Assembly (NCBI GenBank): GCA_000697665.1 | Contig: KL197717.1 | Coordinates: forward strand, 897,950 to 961,949 | DNA: 64,000 nt | Direction of reading: 5' to 3' | DNA from: Jaapia argillacea MUCL 33604 | Taxonomy: Eukaryota > Basidiomycota > Agaricomycetes > Jaapiales > Jaapiaceae | In this document: in pieces, positions 11,138-23,283 of the stretch | How the letters are laid out: every line of letters starts with the position of its first letter | Position numbering within the stretch: position 1 is the first letter of the stretch | The notes under the pieces: generated by a model | Database searches by the model: none | What the model was told of the DNA's origin: nothing | The model's input: only the letters and a program-made list of their open reading frames with translations | Made by a program: the position numbers and the translations under genes

Positions 11138-11521
11138 GGGAGGGATGGTAAGCCTTGAAGCTCGAAGCTTGGGAGTGGTTGATAATTATCGGCTCGGCCA
11201 TGGCTCGGGCACCGGTCTCAGCAGGCAATTAGACCAAGGGAAACTTTCACGTGCAGGGGGAGGAACGGAATCGGGTAAGGGACACATACGAGCAAGTATA
11301 GAGGGTGCAGCTTAGTAGTCGAGTTGTATGGGTCGTGCGCTCAAACCGTGGTAGTATGCTAGTAGGCAGAGTCTTTCAGGCAGAGAATGCCCAGGTCGAT
11401 TTTATGTCGAGATCAATATCAGTCTTTGGCCCAGGCAGAACAGAATCGTTGAACAAATTCGCCAATGAAATACTGTACATAAAAAGCTAACAAGAATCTC
11501 ATATACTGTACCTACGATGAA
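11138..11521. other. Intergenic
   Basis: Upstream of the alpha/beta hydrolase and downstream of the permease, both minus-strand. No gene seen. Confidence 0.4.
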
Positions 11522-13465
11522 TCAACTCCACAAGAACCCCAATCTCTTCCAACCCCTCAGAGGCGTCTCAGGTGGCTCCGGGTTCTCCCTCGCAATCTTC
11601 AAAAAGTGTCTTATCGGCATCTCATCCAGAGGTACCATCTTCGTCTTCCGAATGATCTTGTATCCGAAGTAGAGAACGAGGATAAGAGGGATGTTGAAGT
11701 AGGAAGAGACAAAGGTCTCCGTATTCCAGTCGCCGTGGATAAAGACCACATATCCTGAAGTCAGGAGGATGACGGTGAAGGAGATGGCCCCGAACCAAGC
11801 GGCGAAGGGCTGCAAGGGACCTTTCCATGGCAGTTCACTTCGGTCGATGCCTTGCCTCCTAGTAAATCGCGGAAAGCTTCAGATACACGTATCACCATGG
11901 AGGAGCTCAGTGTAGACTTACTTCATGCCGTAGTAGAAGCGAAGATATACCACGCAAATGACCACCCAGGTCACCAACGCCGCAACGGACACCAAATCCT
12001 GGAACCATCCAAAGACGGTGGCAGCCGAGGATTGCAAAGTCATATAGGCGAGACCCAACCACATTCCAATGAAGCCAACGGCAACATAGGGAATCCCAAA
12101 CCGATTGACTCTCAAGAACACTTTCGGCGCATGTCCCTCTCGTGCCAATCCATATAAGCCGCGCGAACCACCGAGCATACTACTATTCCCAGAGGACCAA
12201 GCCGAAGTCAACACAATAGCGTTGATGATATGCGGCACGACTTTGATTCCAGCCCTGGTGGCGGCGATGACAAAAGGAGACTGTGCGGCCGTACCGGAAG
12301 ATTGAAGAAGATTGACGTCGTTGGAGGGTACGATAAGCGTTACGATAAAGATGGCCACAATGTAAAAGATGACGACACGCCAGAACAGACGCTTCGCGGC
12401 TTTGGGGATGTTGCGACGAGGGTTTTGAGTTTCGGCTGCTGCCGTAGAAATGGATTCGACTCCTGAGAATGCGTATGCGGCGTTGGAGAAAGTCGTCCAA
12501 AACCCAAGGAAGTGGCCTAAGGAACCTGGAAGTCCTAGGGAGGCGACAAATGGGCCAGGATTTCGCCAATACTGGAAACCTGTCATTCCATACTTAGTGG
12601 TTGCAGAGGGGGGTAAAACATAACGAGAGACAAACCGTATCGGTGATGGTCGGGGCCTCCTCCCAAGTCAATTGCCAGTCCCTAATAAATTCATGGTTAG
12701 AAGGTGGATAGAAGCAGATACAGTTCTTAATTACCATGATAATCAACCCAATTATCAACATAATCTTCAACATCGCAAACGTAAACTCCAATTCTCCATA
12801 AATCCTCACCAACACCAAGTTTGACACGAGGAGCAGGACACCGAGGATCGTAATGAAAATGGCGCTATTCGCATTGGTCCAAAACTGAATGATGACAGCG
12901 GCTGCGGTGATTTCTGCTGGTAAACTCATGCAGACACCATAGATGGAGTTCCAGCCTTGGGCGAATGATAGAGCGGGGTCGAAGAAGTATTCGGCATGTC
13001 GAATGACGGCACCGGAGAGCGGGACAAGTGCGGACATCTCGGCGATGGAGATGACGACGCATGAGACCATTATGCTAACAAGCACGTAACCAAGGAGTGC
13101 ACCGACAGGACCGCCTGCTGCGATAGCTCTCCCTGAACCAAGGAAAAGACCCTATCATCGTTGCGAAGGAGGGATGAGTAAGCTCGTTGCACAGGGGATT
13201 GGGGTACGGGGTCAGACGTACAGTTCCTATAGTACCTGCCAACGCTATCATTTGGATGTGTCGTTGCTTTAACCCCCGCCTGAAAAATGTCAAATCATTC
13301 CAATGCCTGCACAGTTCCAAGGAAAGCGCTGACATACTTCAGGTCTTTCTTCTCCTCAAATTCGACGGAGTCGTTGTCGAGCCCAGAATCGAAGGATCTG
13401 GCCTCCTTCACTTCTGTCGTGGCCGGCAAACCATCACCCTTTTCGTAGTCGTGTAAGGACGACAT
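11522..13465 (-). CDS. Amino-acid permease (YAT family)
   Basis: Minus-strand multi-exon gene starting MSSLHDYEKGDG (ATG at 13465; an in-frame ATG at 13507 is less likely). The cytosolic N-terminus leads into RGLKQRHIQMIALAGTIGTG and LFLGSGRAIAAGGPVGALLGY, the classic first transmembrane segment and substrate motif of yeast-type permeases. Later landmarks are EMSALVPLSG, LGGGP before FQYWRNPGPF, FSGVESISTAAAETQNPRR, SSMLGGSRGLYGLAREGHAP and a C-terminal GWKRLGFLWS. About 12 membrane helices are expected and most hydrophobic stretches are visible. It imports amino acids with protons at the plasma membrane; substrate range cannot be inferred. Confidence 0.93.
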
Positions 13466-14592
13466 GATTGAAATGGTTGAGAGATGAAGGGGAGACAATG
13501 ATGCCAAGAGGCGGCGAAAACGCCATCTGGTCCTCTTTATATATTGTCTCCTGGAATACGATAACAGATTCCTTGCAAAGCGGCCGTCCCTGACAGATTC
13601 GCCACATAGCTAAGTTGGGAGGAGCTAGATGTGAGTAAAGAAGCACACAGAAGATAAGGGTCAGGTCGAAGTGGTATCCAGTAATGTGGAAAGTCGGGTT
13701 ACCAAGTAGTGACGAGATTGGGGTACCTAATATTGGGTCGAAATGATGTCTTCCCTCTTCTTGATATTCTTTCACATGTGGAGCTATTCTTGGTAGATTG
13801 GCCACTTGTTATCGTGATAAGTAAGTTGATGGACGCACTTTGGAATATCCCGGCGTCGGATATAGGGATAGTTGACAGAGAGCAAGGACACAGCTGTCGA
13901 CAGTAGCGCATAACGATGAACTGCCGCTGATAGCCTGGAAGTCTTACACGCACCAACTGTAGGCACACGATGCCAGAACCACTGATAAGCGCGGGGGACC
14001 TCAGCAACACCCAAAAAGATGTATATATATGCTATCAGAGTTTGATGCAAGGAACCGAAGGATGGAAGACATTAGCAAGCTGTCAAGGCGAGAGCGATAT
14101 GAGAGCGACTTGGACGGGACGGTTACTTGAGAATCGAGCCCCTTGTAACACCATAAATGCCCCTCCTGACGCTACCAAGACGCCACTCAATAACAACGTC
14201 GCATGTTGTCCCGGAATTATACTTAGTAGATGCCAAGACCAGCGTCGGGTTCAGCTCGGGGGATCGCGTGAAGTTGTGATGAGATGGCCTTCCATTCAAC
14301 GAACTTCAAGCGCCATGAGTTCAGGTGAACTATGCCCGATAGAAGGCCTTCTGGGAAAAAAGCGAACCTTGAGGAGTTGACAGCGACTGCGGTACGCAAC
14401 CACTCGTTTCCTGGAGGTTAGTTCCGTACTGAGATATAGAAATTTCGCAGCCAGTACATCCAGGAGGGAGAAGACGTTCATGTGCAGTGCGGTCAAAATC
14501 GATGCGATTCTGGTGAGGGATTGTAGTGGTCGTGAACAAGGACGGAGGCAAATTGGTTTCGAGTTCGCGTCCACAACACCAAATAAGGACCA
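13466..14592. other. Gene-poor stretch between permease and MSH6
   Basis: About 1.1 kb with only overlapping random frames. Holds the permease promoter and the distal upstream region of MSH6. No tRNA or repeat found. Confidence 0.45.
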
Positions 14593-14622
14593 ACGCGTCG
14601 CGGTCTTCTCGAAATTGGCGCC
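14593..14622 (+). promoter_or_regulatory. MCB- and E2F-like sites upstream of MSH6
   Basis: A perfect MCB box ACGCGT lies at 14593-14598 and TTGGCGCC, an E2F-like core, at 14615-14622, about 120 and 95 bp before the MSH6 ATG. In yeasts MCB boxes drive G1/S transcription of replication and repair genes, including MSH6. The match fits that regulation, but a six-base site is also expected by chance now and then. Confidence 0.5.
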
Positions 14623-14713
14623 CACAACATATATATGCCACCCTCACTTACTGAGTTCCGTGCCACTGAAACTAACCAAGCTCAATACTCACTCCATCGA
14701 ATTTCTCCTCAAT

Positions 14714-17700
14714 ATGGCAGGTGGCTCGCAGAAACAAGGAAACACAGACAAGATGAAGCAAAAGTCACTCATGTCTTTCTTTGCAAAGCCTTCTGCTTCT
14801 GCTTCCGCAGGTTCTTCATCCAATTCGTCGTCCAAGCCATCGAAACCTATTGCCCAGCCTAAACCAGCCCCAAAAGCCTCCTCTTCCTCAGACTTGGCGC
14901 CTTCATCAAGCCCGTCTCTGGATCTGGCCACACCTGCTAAGCCGAAGTCCATCTCAAGCTCGAGCTCCGGCTTGGGCGTGACCAGTGCTACATACACGAG
15001 GTTCTCAGATGGTAGCGCGAAGGACACGCCGCCTACAAGCGACCCTGTGGATGTAGAGATGATCGAGGACGATGAGGCAGAGGAGGCAGAGCTGAATGTC
15101 AAGGCGTCGTCATCTGTGAGTACCAGTATCTGGTTTATGCGCGTGTTATTGATCTACAACCGTTTTGGGGATATCTCTACGATATAGAGACCAAAAAGAA
15201 AGATCGTCATTGAAGATTCTGATGAAGAGGAATCTGAATTGAACAAGAAGTCATCCTCTGTTGGAGGACTCGGATCCTCGTCTCCGCTTGCCTCTGTCGT
15301 CCGAAGTAAGTCTTCCCCCCCTCACAAATATGTATTCTCACAAATTCTCGTTCAATCCCAGGTCGCGCCAAAAAGGCTCGCCTCTCCGTCGCTCCATCCT
15401 CAGAAGACGAAGATGAGGCGGACGAAGAAGCCATCGTATCCTTCTCCAAACGAATCACACATTTCAAGAAGGCCTCTCCCAAAGGAAAACCTAAAGGTGC
15501 CTCTCAGTCTCCCTTTTGTTCTGTTGTTTCTGTAGTCCTAATACACGCGCACACGAACAGGGAAGAAATCCCATGCTTCCTCTGATGACGACGACTTCAT
15601 CGTGCCCGACTCCCCGCTCTCAGAGGAAGATGATGACGGCGAGGCTGACGATAAGCGATCACGAACTCTATCCTCTCGGTCGCGGTCGCGGTCATCGTCG
15701 ACCTCTTCCCAGTCTCTGCCCGCCCTCTCTGACGATGAAGACGACGAAGAAGCTCCACGCAAGTCTGCTGCCAAAAAGAAGCCTGCCAAGAAGTCAACGG
15801 CAGGAGGAGCTGCAGTCAGTGGTGGTGGCGATGCAGGCGGAAATTCTTCGTTCTTAACGGCCGCCGAACAACGCGCCCTCACGCAAAAGAAAGAGAAGAA
15901 AAGTTCAGATGAGGCTTATGCATTCTTGAGTGACTTGAGAGATGTACGTTTTTTCTCAGTCCGTTGATATATTGTTGTCTTGCTCACAGCTGGGGCTTTA
16001 TGTAGAAAGATGGCAATAGACCCTCCGACGCCAAATATGATCCTCGGACTTTGTACGTTCCGAAATCCGCTTGGGCGGATTTCACGCCCTTCGAAAAACA
16101 GTTTTGGGAGGTGAGCCGTCATTTCTGCCGGCCTCGACTGGCCCTTCCTCGTTAGCTTCCCGTGGTATACTGATGCCTTACTTGGCGACGTTAGATTAAG
16201 CAGAATCACTGGGACACGGTACGTCTCATGTCCTATCTCGTGAGCTGCGAACTCACAGGGCATATAGATTTTATTCTTCCAGAAAGGGTAAGTTTTCTAT
16301 CCATGGCTCTCGTTGTCCTGGGTGTCGTGGGCCCTCCACTATCAAATTTCTTTCGACTGCGGCCATCCTGGTGTTTTCTTCGATGGTCGCCGAATTGATT
16401 TTGAAACTGCTGCGACGATTTGTATTCCCCGCTGACCCTGACTTCCCGCTGTACCAGTAAATTCTTCGAGGTATGATTGATCTCCTCCATCATCTTCTCA
16501 CCACCGGTGAAATCATGTGCTTCACTGACATTCATCTCGGGTACTAGCTTTATGAAGAAGACGCGCGGATTGGCCACCGGGAGTTCGATCTGAAGCTGAC
16601 CTCGAGGGTAAAGATGTGTATGGTACGTTCTCTTGCTTTGCATATTCGTCGTAGCATAGTAGGATTACATTTCCTTTCCTGCCTCATCGTTTTCACGAGG
16701 ATAAATGCACTGACACTTTGGGTTTGTTTGCGTGCTAGGTCGGAGTGCCAGAGATGTCGTTCAACTTCTGGGCTGCGTAAGTCATTTCTACCACATATAT
16801 TCTCATCTCCGCGCGGTGAAGCTGGCCTAATACATGATCTCACCCCGATCGTTCGTCTAGAAAATTTCTAGCGAAAGGTTTGTCGCCGGTTCTCCATCTT
16901 GCCTTGCTCATCGCAAACGTTACATAATATAGGGTACAAAGTTGGACGTGTCGACCAAGCAGAGACTGCTCTTGGAGCGGAGATGCGTATGTCCAAAGGA
17001 AAGGGCGGGAAAGGGAAGGGAGAGGATAAGGCTAAGGATAAGATCGTTAGACGGTATGTTCCTCCTTCCCTTTCTATAATTTCCTAGCGTTCCGGTTTGT
17101 ATTTTTAACCGTGTTGATCATCCGTTACTCAAATAGGGAGTTGAACAAAATCTACACCAACGGTACCCTGGTAGACGATGAACTGCTATCTGACGAGCAA
17201 GCTGGACATTGTGTTTCTATTCGTGAGGAGGGTTCATCGTCTGGAGAAAGGGATAGTAGAGGGGAGAAGAGTTCCTTTGGCATATGTGTATTGGATAGTG
17301 CCACGAGCGAGTTCAATCTGAGCTCGTTTGAAGACGATATCTGCAGGACGAAGTTGGAGACGATGATAAGGCAGTTGAGGCCAAAGGAAGTTGTTGTAAC
17401 CAAGGTGAGTGAGATGCTTAGGTTCTGTGCACATGGAAGTTTTGCTTGCCTTTGCCATTCGCCCATTCGTTCGAAAATGCTTACCTTACGATGCTGACAA
17501 TATCCATCGGTATAGGACAATTTATCGGTCCACACAACTCGCTTGTTGAAGTCTATTCTCCCGGCCTCTTGTTTATGGACGACGTTGAGAGAACGTGAGG
17601 GGTTCGGTTACGACAAGACGTTGAAAGAGGTGAAACAACTCTATGCTCACAGTGAGGATGTCGAGGCAATGGAGGAAGATGAAGATAATGGCGAAGATGG

Positions 17701-20700
17701 GCTGGGTGCCAACGTTCCTGAAGCTATTAGGAGTATGGCCGACAGCCGGAACGCAATAGAGGCTTTGGGAGCTATGATTTGGTAAGCGCTATCGTTGGCT
17801 TTACAAGTTGACGCGAAGGAGGGTCCTGCTGACTTCCGTTATAGGTACTTGCGTCAACTGAATATCGACAAGGAGATATTGAGTATGAAGAATTTCAATG
17901 TCTATGACCCCATGAAGAGAGGACAAGGATTGGTTCTTGATGGGCAAACTTTGGCCCATATCGAAGTGCGCCATGTCCCGACTGACCTTGTTGCGCTGGT
18001 CATTGATGTTTCTCCTCTGGCTCCACTCGTTAGGTGTTGCTGAATAACGAGGGCACTGAGGAGGGCTCGCTATTACAACTACTCGGTCGATGTGTGACCC
18101 CTTTCGGTGAGTTCTACAAGAAAAAAATACGATATTAGGCTTAACTTTCGATGATTTGGCAGGTAAACGATTGTTCAGGATCTGGCTTTGTATGCCCTTA
18201 CGTGAGGTCGCAGACGTCAATGCACGGTCAGTTATTCTTCGTTTCTTTCTTCCGGATTGACCTTCTTCTAAATCAATCACCAGACTCGATGCTGTTCAAG
18301 GACTCATCGACAACCCCGAATTCGAAAAGGAGTTCGATGACCTTGCCAAAGGGCTGCCTGATCTTGAACGCATTGTTTCTCGGGTTCATGCGAAGAATTG
18401 TAAAGTCAAGGACTTTTTGAAGCTGTTGTCGGTGCGTTTTCCGGTCACGATGATACTTAGGCAGATTCGTTGAGATCATATACAGGCGTTCAAAAAGCTG
18501 AGTAAGGGCATATCCAAACTAGCCAATGCAACCGAAGCTTTCGAGTCTAAGAATGTTTTGGGCCTGCTACGCTCTGCGCCGGATTTACTATCTCATATCG
18601 AACACGTTGAGATGATGTTTGAGAAACCCGAGAAAGGTCTGTCCCTCGCCATTGACCAGGATTCCTCCTCTCATCACTTGAGGTGTTGAAGATGGCGATG
18701 AGCTTGTACCGCAGGATGGAAAGGATGAAGTGTACGATGGTGTGATGGCTGAGATTGCTGAGTTGGAGAACGAGCTGAGCGATAAGCTCAAGGGTCTTGA
18801 AAAGGACACCGGGTGCGTCCTTTCCACTCTCTAGTTCCCCTGGCCTTACATCTGAAATCTACGGTAGGATGTCGTTGACTTACTGGCATAGCGCCATTGG
18901 TACGAAGGTACATTTGCCAGGTATCATTGCTTCGACGCATACTGATTTCTCCATGTGGTCGAAGGATATATATCTGGTCCAGACTCCGACGAAAGGCAAA
19001 AACATCAACATTCCGAAGTCCTGGATCAAGAACGGTGGTACTAAGGTATTGAGTGCCCAGATTATCTCCCACTCCCCCCACCTACTGATCAATAATAGGC
19101 TGCGAACCGCTGGACTGTTCCCTCCCTTCTCCCTACCATCCGCCTTCTGAAAGAAGCGCGCGAGAATCGGAACACAGCGATCAAAGACTTCAAAGGCCGC
19201 CTCTACACCGAATTTGACGCGGATCGCGCAACCTGGCTTCGCGCCATTCGAGTTTTTGCGGAGTTAGACTGCCTGTTTAGTCTGGCGAAGGCATCGACTG
19301 CTCTTGGTGAGCCTGTCTGTCGCCCTGAGTTTATCGAAGGTGATGCTGCTTGGTTGGAGTTTAAGGAGCTCAGGCATCCCGCCCTTTGTGTAAGAACGAA
19401 GGGAGACTTTATTCCGAATGATGTGAAGCTGGGAAAGGACGTTGGAAGAATTGCTCTGTTAACTGGTATGTAGCGCTCTGCTGACTTCAATCTGTTGTTA
19501 ATCGATGCACGGTCCTAAACAGGTCCTAATATGGGGTAGGCTAATCCTCGTCCCTTGTTTGTTGTAGTTGACGTGTTATTTGCCTATCCAGGGGGAAATC
19601 GACCGTAAGTCCCCTTGATAACTGCGACAATTAATGACTGACCTTCAGTTGTCAGTTGATGCGAATGACTGCTGCTGGCGTTGTAAGCACTGTTGGACTT
19701 AGCTCGATGTTTACACCTAGATGACACTTGCCTCCAGATCATGGCACAACTCGGAATGATGGTTCCAGCTGCCAAGGCTCGGTAAGACCCTTCCGATCTC
19801 ATTTTCTTTACGACTGACGTCCATCCATCCGATTAGGCTTTGTCCGGTAGACGCCATTCTTACTCGCATGGGCGCCTACGACAGTATGTTCACACATGCC
19901 AGCACTTTCAAGGTGGAGCTCGATGAATGGTACGTGACCGGCCTATCCACCGTCAGCCAGTCACTGAGAGTAGTCCAGCTCTAAGATACTGCGGGATGCC
20001 ACTCCGCGGTCACTTGTCATCCTCGATGGTGGGCTTCCTCTCTCGAACGGAGCGACTTTATTCTGACATTTATCCTCCAGAACTTGGGAGAGGAACATCG
20101 ACCTACGTCTGTTCACCTTCACTTACGAAGCTTCCTGTGCTAATTTGAGTGTTTTTAGGACGGCATGGCGATTGCGGGGGTACGAGTATTCCAGATTACC
20201 TGACTACATTTGCTTACATAAACCATGACACTGCTCAACAGGCTGTTTTACACCAACTCGCTACCCATTCGCTCCCTTTGTCCTTCTTTGCAACCCATTA
20301 TGGATCTCTCACTGACGACTTCGCCTATCACCCCAACATTCGCAACATGCATGTGGAGACCCTCGTGGACGACGAAAAGCGGGAGGTGACAACAGTCTCA
20401 TTTTCACCAATGCCAGACAAGCTGATTATTTTGGACAGCTCGTCTTCCTATACAAGCTCGTCGACGGAGTAGCCGAGTCGTCGTTCGGCACGCATGTGGC
20501 CAACCTTGCAGGGGTCCCACTTGAAGTGGTTAAACGTGCAGGTCTCGTCTCCGACGATTTCGCACGACAGTTCAAACAGAAAATTGAAGGCAAGAAGCAG
20601 AAGACCAGGCTTCCGCTTGTTGCTCAGGCCGACTTTGTCTACCTACATGGGCTGGCGATGGGCAAATTCAAGATGCCAGAGAACCCTGTTCTTCAACGCG

Positions 20701-20753
20701 AAGTGCTCAGGATTGTGAGAGCTGCTGCTCAGAAATATGTTCCGACAACCTAG
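14714..20753 (+). CDS. MSH6: DNA mismatch repair protein MSH6
   Basis: Large gene with more than 20 short introns. The N-terminus carries a PCNA-binding PIP box QKSLMSFF (about residues 16-23), followed by Ser-rich, acidic and Lys-rich disordered sequence; no PWWP domain is seen. The mismatch-binding Phe-x-Glu motif is in GKFFELYEEDA (about 16540). Later domains read IDNPEFEKEFDDL and LERIVSRVHAKN (lever/clamp). The ATPase has Walker A TGPNMGGKST spread over tiny exons (19462-19604), then MMVPA, ILTRMGAYDSMFTHASTFKVELDE, Walker B VILDELGRGTST (about 20020-20102) and FFATHYGSL. The C-terminus ends KYVPTT. With MSH2 it forms MutS-alpha, which recognises single mismatches in the nucleus. Confidence 0.96.
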
Positions 20754-20945
20754 AAGTTACCCCTTGTTTTCTGTACATGTGCTCATCAGGTTACAGTAAT
20801 CGTTGCTCTGTATCATTATGGCTGCTTCACCGCCCAGATCGATTCAAACATTCATCTTTTCAATTTCAAATTCAGTTTCGCCTTGATCTGCGCCACATCG
20901 ACGTCCTTGCGCATACCATGACAATCTAGTGATTTATAAGTTTCC
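20754..20945 (+). other. MSH6 3' flank
   Basis: AT-richer sequence after the MSH6 stop, likely the 3' UTR. No gene seen. Confidence 0.4.
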
Positions 20946-21296
20946 ATGCATGTCCATCGCGCAAGAATGTTGTATGAAGCTCCTCGTCCTTTGTGCCCGA
21001 CCTACGACGACTACCGACACCTGTTACTAGACCCATTCCCAGAAATGAAGATGGAGGATATTCTTGGGACGAAGAAGGGGATTGAGGCACTAACCGATTT
21101 CCTTCAGGCGTCAGGAGCCTTTACGAAGACCGGATTGCCGAGAGGGGAGATATTAGCCCCGATATACGATGCAGGAGGCGAGGAGGAAGAAAGCGAGGAA
21201 AGCGACGGGGAGGGAGCGAGAGAGGAGGAGGAGGAGGAGGAGGAGGAGGAGGGGGAGGAGGACTCAAATGAGGGTAGTGATCAGGAGGAGGAGTGA
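20946..21296 (+). mobile_element. LINE-like RNase H/C-terminal remnant with acidic tail
   Basis: A 116-codon frame holds LCPTYDDYRHLLLDPFPEM, then ILGTKKGIEALTDFLQASG and AFTKTG. This pattern (CPxY, a short helix, a GT-x-GI-x-AL-x-FL-x-x-x-G-x-F motif) is what I associate with the C-terminal tail of fungal Tad-like non-LTR retrotransposon ORF2 proteins. No reverse transcriptase lies upstream; MSH6 ends 190 bp away. The last 40 codons are a GAG/GAA-rich run coding Glu. It could instead be a small host gene that captured the tail. Confidence 0.45.
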
Positions 21297-22210
21297 GGAC
21301 GAGTAACGCAGCAAACATCCACATATCGGACAACAGCACAACCACATCGCGCATCCAGCCCATTGGAGAGCACCGTACCTGCCACCCACTAGCGGATACC
21401 AAACGCGCGAGTCAGAATCCCTCTAATCGGCCATTTTCATCTTTTCCCTTTCATTCATTCTATTTATTTTTATTATGTACATGCACCTTCATTCCATCTA
21501 GACCCGATACTGACACCACCCACCGTAGACATTACTGCCCTAACACACCTGTAACATTATACGCAACCAAATACGATACCCTTATAAGTATACAGGCAGC
21601 TCTTTAGTACTTGCCCCGCGTCTGTACTCGTAGCTAGTGCACAGCGGTTCCATAGAATTCATCATCATCACCATCCTCGTCCTTTGTTCGCGGATTGGGT
21701 GGCAGGGCAAACAACACGTGACGCCGAATCCTGTTGATCAATGATCGGCCTCTGTATGAATCAGTTACCAGGTACCTATCTGATTCCATAGCGTTGCCGG
21801 ACTGGTGGCGCGACTCGACACCTTCCGTATCGGGTAGCGCTTCTTTCCCCAATCTGGTAAAGCCCAGCGCGGCAACTTCCGTCCCGCCTCGTAACTTCGA
21901 GTCCTCTGCTCTGCAGTCTCCCTAATTCATAGCACCTCCCCCCTCCCTGTCCCCTTCAGATAAATTTGATATGTATTTATCATAGAACCATAAAAACCCC
22001 ATTTAACCTGGAAATTGGATTTTTCTGCACCCTATCCAACATGGAAGCAATGGGTGAACATTCATTGAAATGGAAATGCTCTTCAAGAGAGTGAAGAAAG
22101 TAATCTTTGCTCATAACAACCCGGTAAAGAATACAGAATAGTGCAAAATAATATTATAGGGTTGCGTATGCTTTGCACAACGGGCCATAAAAACCGACTA
22201 GAAAAAGTTA
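21297..22210. other. Intergenic, no confident gene
   Basis: Contains pyrimidine-rich and AT-rich stretches. A 72-codon minus-strand frame (21852-21634) ends DEDGDDDEFYGTAVH and has protein-like composition, but no family or exons could be tied to it. Confidence 0.35.
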
Positions 22211-22218
22211 TAAAAAAG

Positions 22219-22289
22219 TACAACAGTCGGACTCGAACCCACGCATCGTCAAAACCGCAGCCACATTGTAACCATTACACCACAGCGTC
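22219..22289 (-). tRNA. tRNA-like element, degenerate tRNA-Gln(TTG)
   Basis: The minus strand has a consensus A box TGGTGTAATGG (22282-22272) and a perfect B box GGTTCGAGTCC (22239-22229), with TTTTGAC in the anticodon-loop position as in tRNA-Gln(TTG). A T6 run follows at 22217-22212 (Pol III terminator). However, the acceptor ends (GACGCTG and TGTTGTA) do not pair and the anticodon stem is poor. It is therefore a tRNA pseudogene or the head of a tRNA-derived SINE rather than a working tRNA. Confidence 0.5.
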
Positions 22290-22375
22290 TTGAAATGGTC
22301 AGACAATTATTGCGCTATGCTACCCAAATAATGGCCACCTTCTAAATTTGATAAGGACGGAGGCAAAGAGAAGCG

Positions 22376-22610
22376 CTACCTAATTTGGAAGGCGTCGAGT
22401 CCTGCCACAAAACCAGCGTTGCCACGAACCGCCAGGATAAAGCTGTCAAGACCTGTCATATCAGAATTGTAAGGGACCTCTGGGACTGCGTAAGCATCAA
22501 CGAGCACATGGCAGCCATATCCTAATGGGGAAATGGTCTTCCTCGTCGTGGCTGACAGCGACAAAGCCATTTTCGCCGCCTCACATTACGTAATTCTCCC
22601 AAAAAGGCAA
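22376..22610 (-). repeat. Inverted duplicate, left copy
   Basis: The minus-strand frame 22570-22376 starts MALSLSATTRKTISPLG and continues PEVPYNSDMTGLDSFILAV. It matches the right copy at 23038 over about 50 residues, and the similarity extends some 40 bp upstream of the ATG (TTTTGGG, ATTACGTAA). Both copies also share an alternative open frame reading KWLCRCQP. No known family is recognised. Confidence 0.65.
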
Positions 22611-22999
22611 GGGCTGCGCCGGCAATATCCAGAGCCTTCGCGCTCGTCGTTGCCGACAATGTTGACGGACATCCGCTTGTCCTGGACTGAATAAAATGAC
22701 TTCCTCTTTTTTTTCGTCCGAGTCGTCTATGACATCAATCTTTGTTTGATGTTTTGTATCTAATTGAAAACTACTGAGACAAAAAAAATAATGCTTATCA
22801 AGGCCCCATAAATACACACGTATTGAGTGTAAGTATCTTCTCCACGGTAAGAAGTTGTTGTGAACGATCTGAATTATTTTCTGAATTTCGCGAGGTTTTG
22901 TGATTTAAAACATGGGTGGTGACTACAGTGTCTCGTCACTGTCCATGACAGCGAGCGCGCCGGCGGCGGGAGGCTGATCAATTAAACCTAGAAAAACTG
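22611..22999. other. Spacer between inverted duplicates
   Basis: No gene assigned. On the minus strand just upstream of the left copy a frame reads ALDIAGAALAFLGELRN, which looks protein-like and could be the end of an exon with donor GTAATG, but its start cannot be found. Confidence 0.3.
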
Positions 23000-23283
23000 A
23001 CATTTTGGGCAGTATTACGTAAGAAACGTCGGCAGAAATGGCTTTGTCGCTGTCAGCCGCAACGAGGAAGGCCATTTCCTCTTTAGAATATGTCTACCAT
23101 GTGCAGGTTGGAGCTTACGGGGTTCCAGAGGTCCCTTATGATTCTGAGATGACAGCTTCATCCAGCTTCATCCTGGCGGCTTATGGCAACCGTAGATTCC
23201 AGGATCACCTAGGAAGGCCTTCCATCATTCCACTTGAGAGGGGAAGCCTCGTAATTTCTCCCTTTATACTCACGGCGAGATGA
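23000..23283 (+). repeat. Inverted duplicate, right copy
   Basis: The plus-strand frame from 23038 starts MALSLSAATRKAISSLE and continues PEVPYDSEMTASSSFILAA, about two thirds identical to the left copy. The two copies are divergent, 467 bp between start codons. Similarity starts before the ATG, so this is a DNA duplication, not only a shared protein motif. It might be a coding exon, a pseudogene fragment or part of a repeat element. Confidence 0.6.

Noticed and set aside
1-11500. Biosynthetic or aromatic-degradation cluster (epoxide hydrolase, dioxygenase, hydrolases)
   Set aside because: Housekeeping genes (tRNA, PIG-P, cyclo-ligase) are interspersed, strands are mixed, and there is no transporter or regulator typical of a cluster.
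21634-21852. Minus-strand 72-codon frame ending DEDGDDDEFYGTAVH
   Set aside because: Acidic end and basic middle look plausible, but there is no family, no exon partner and no start context.
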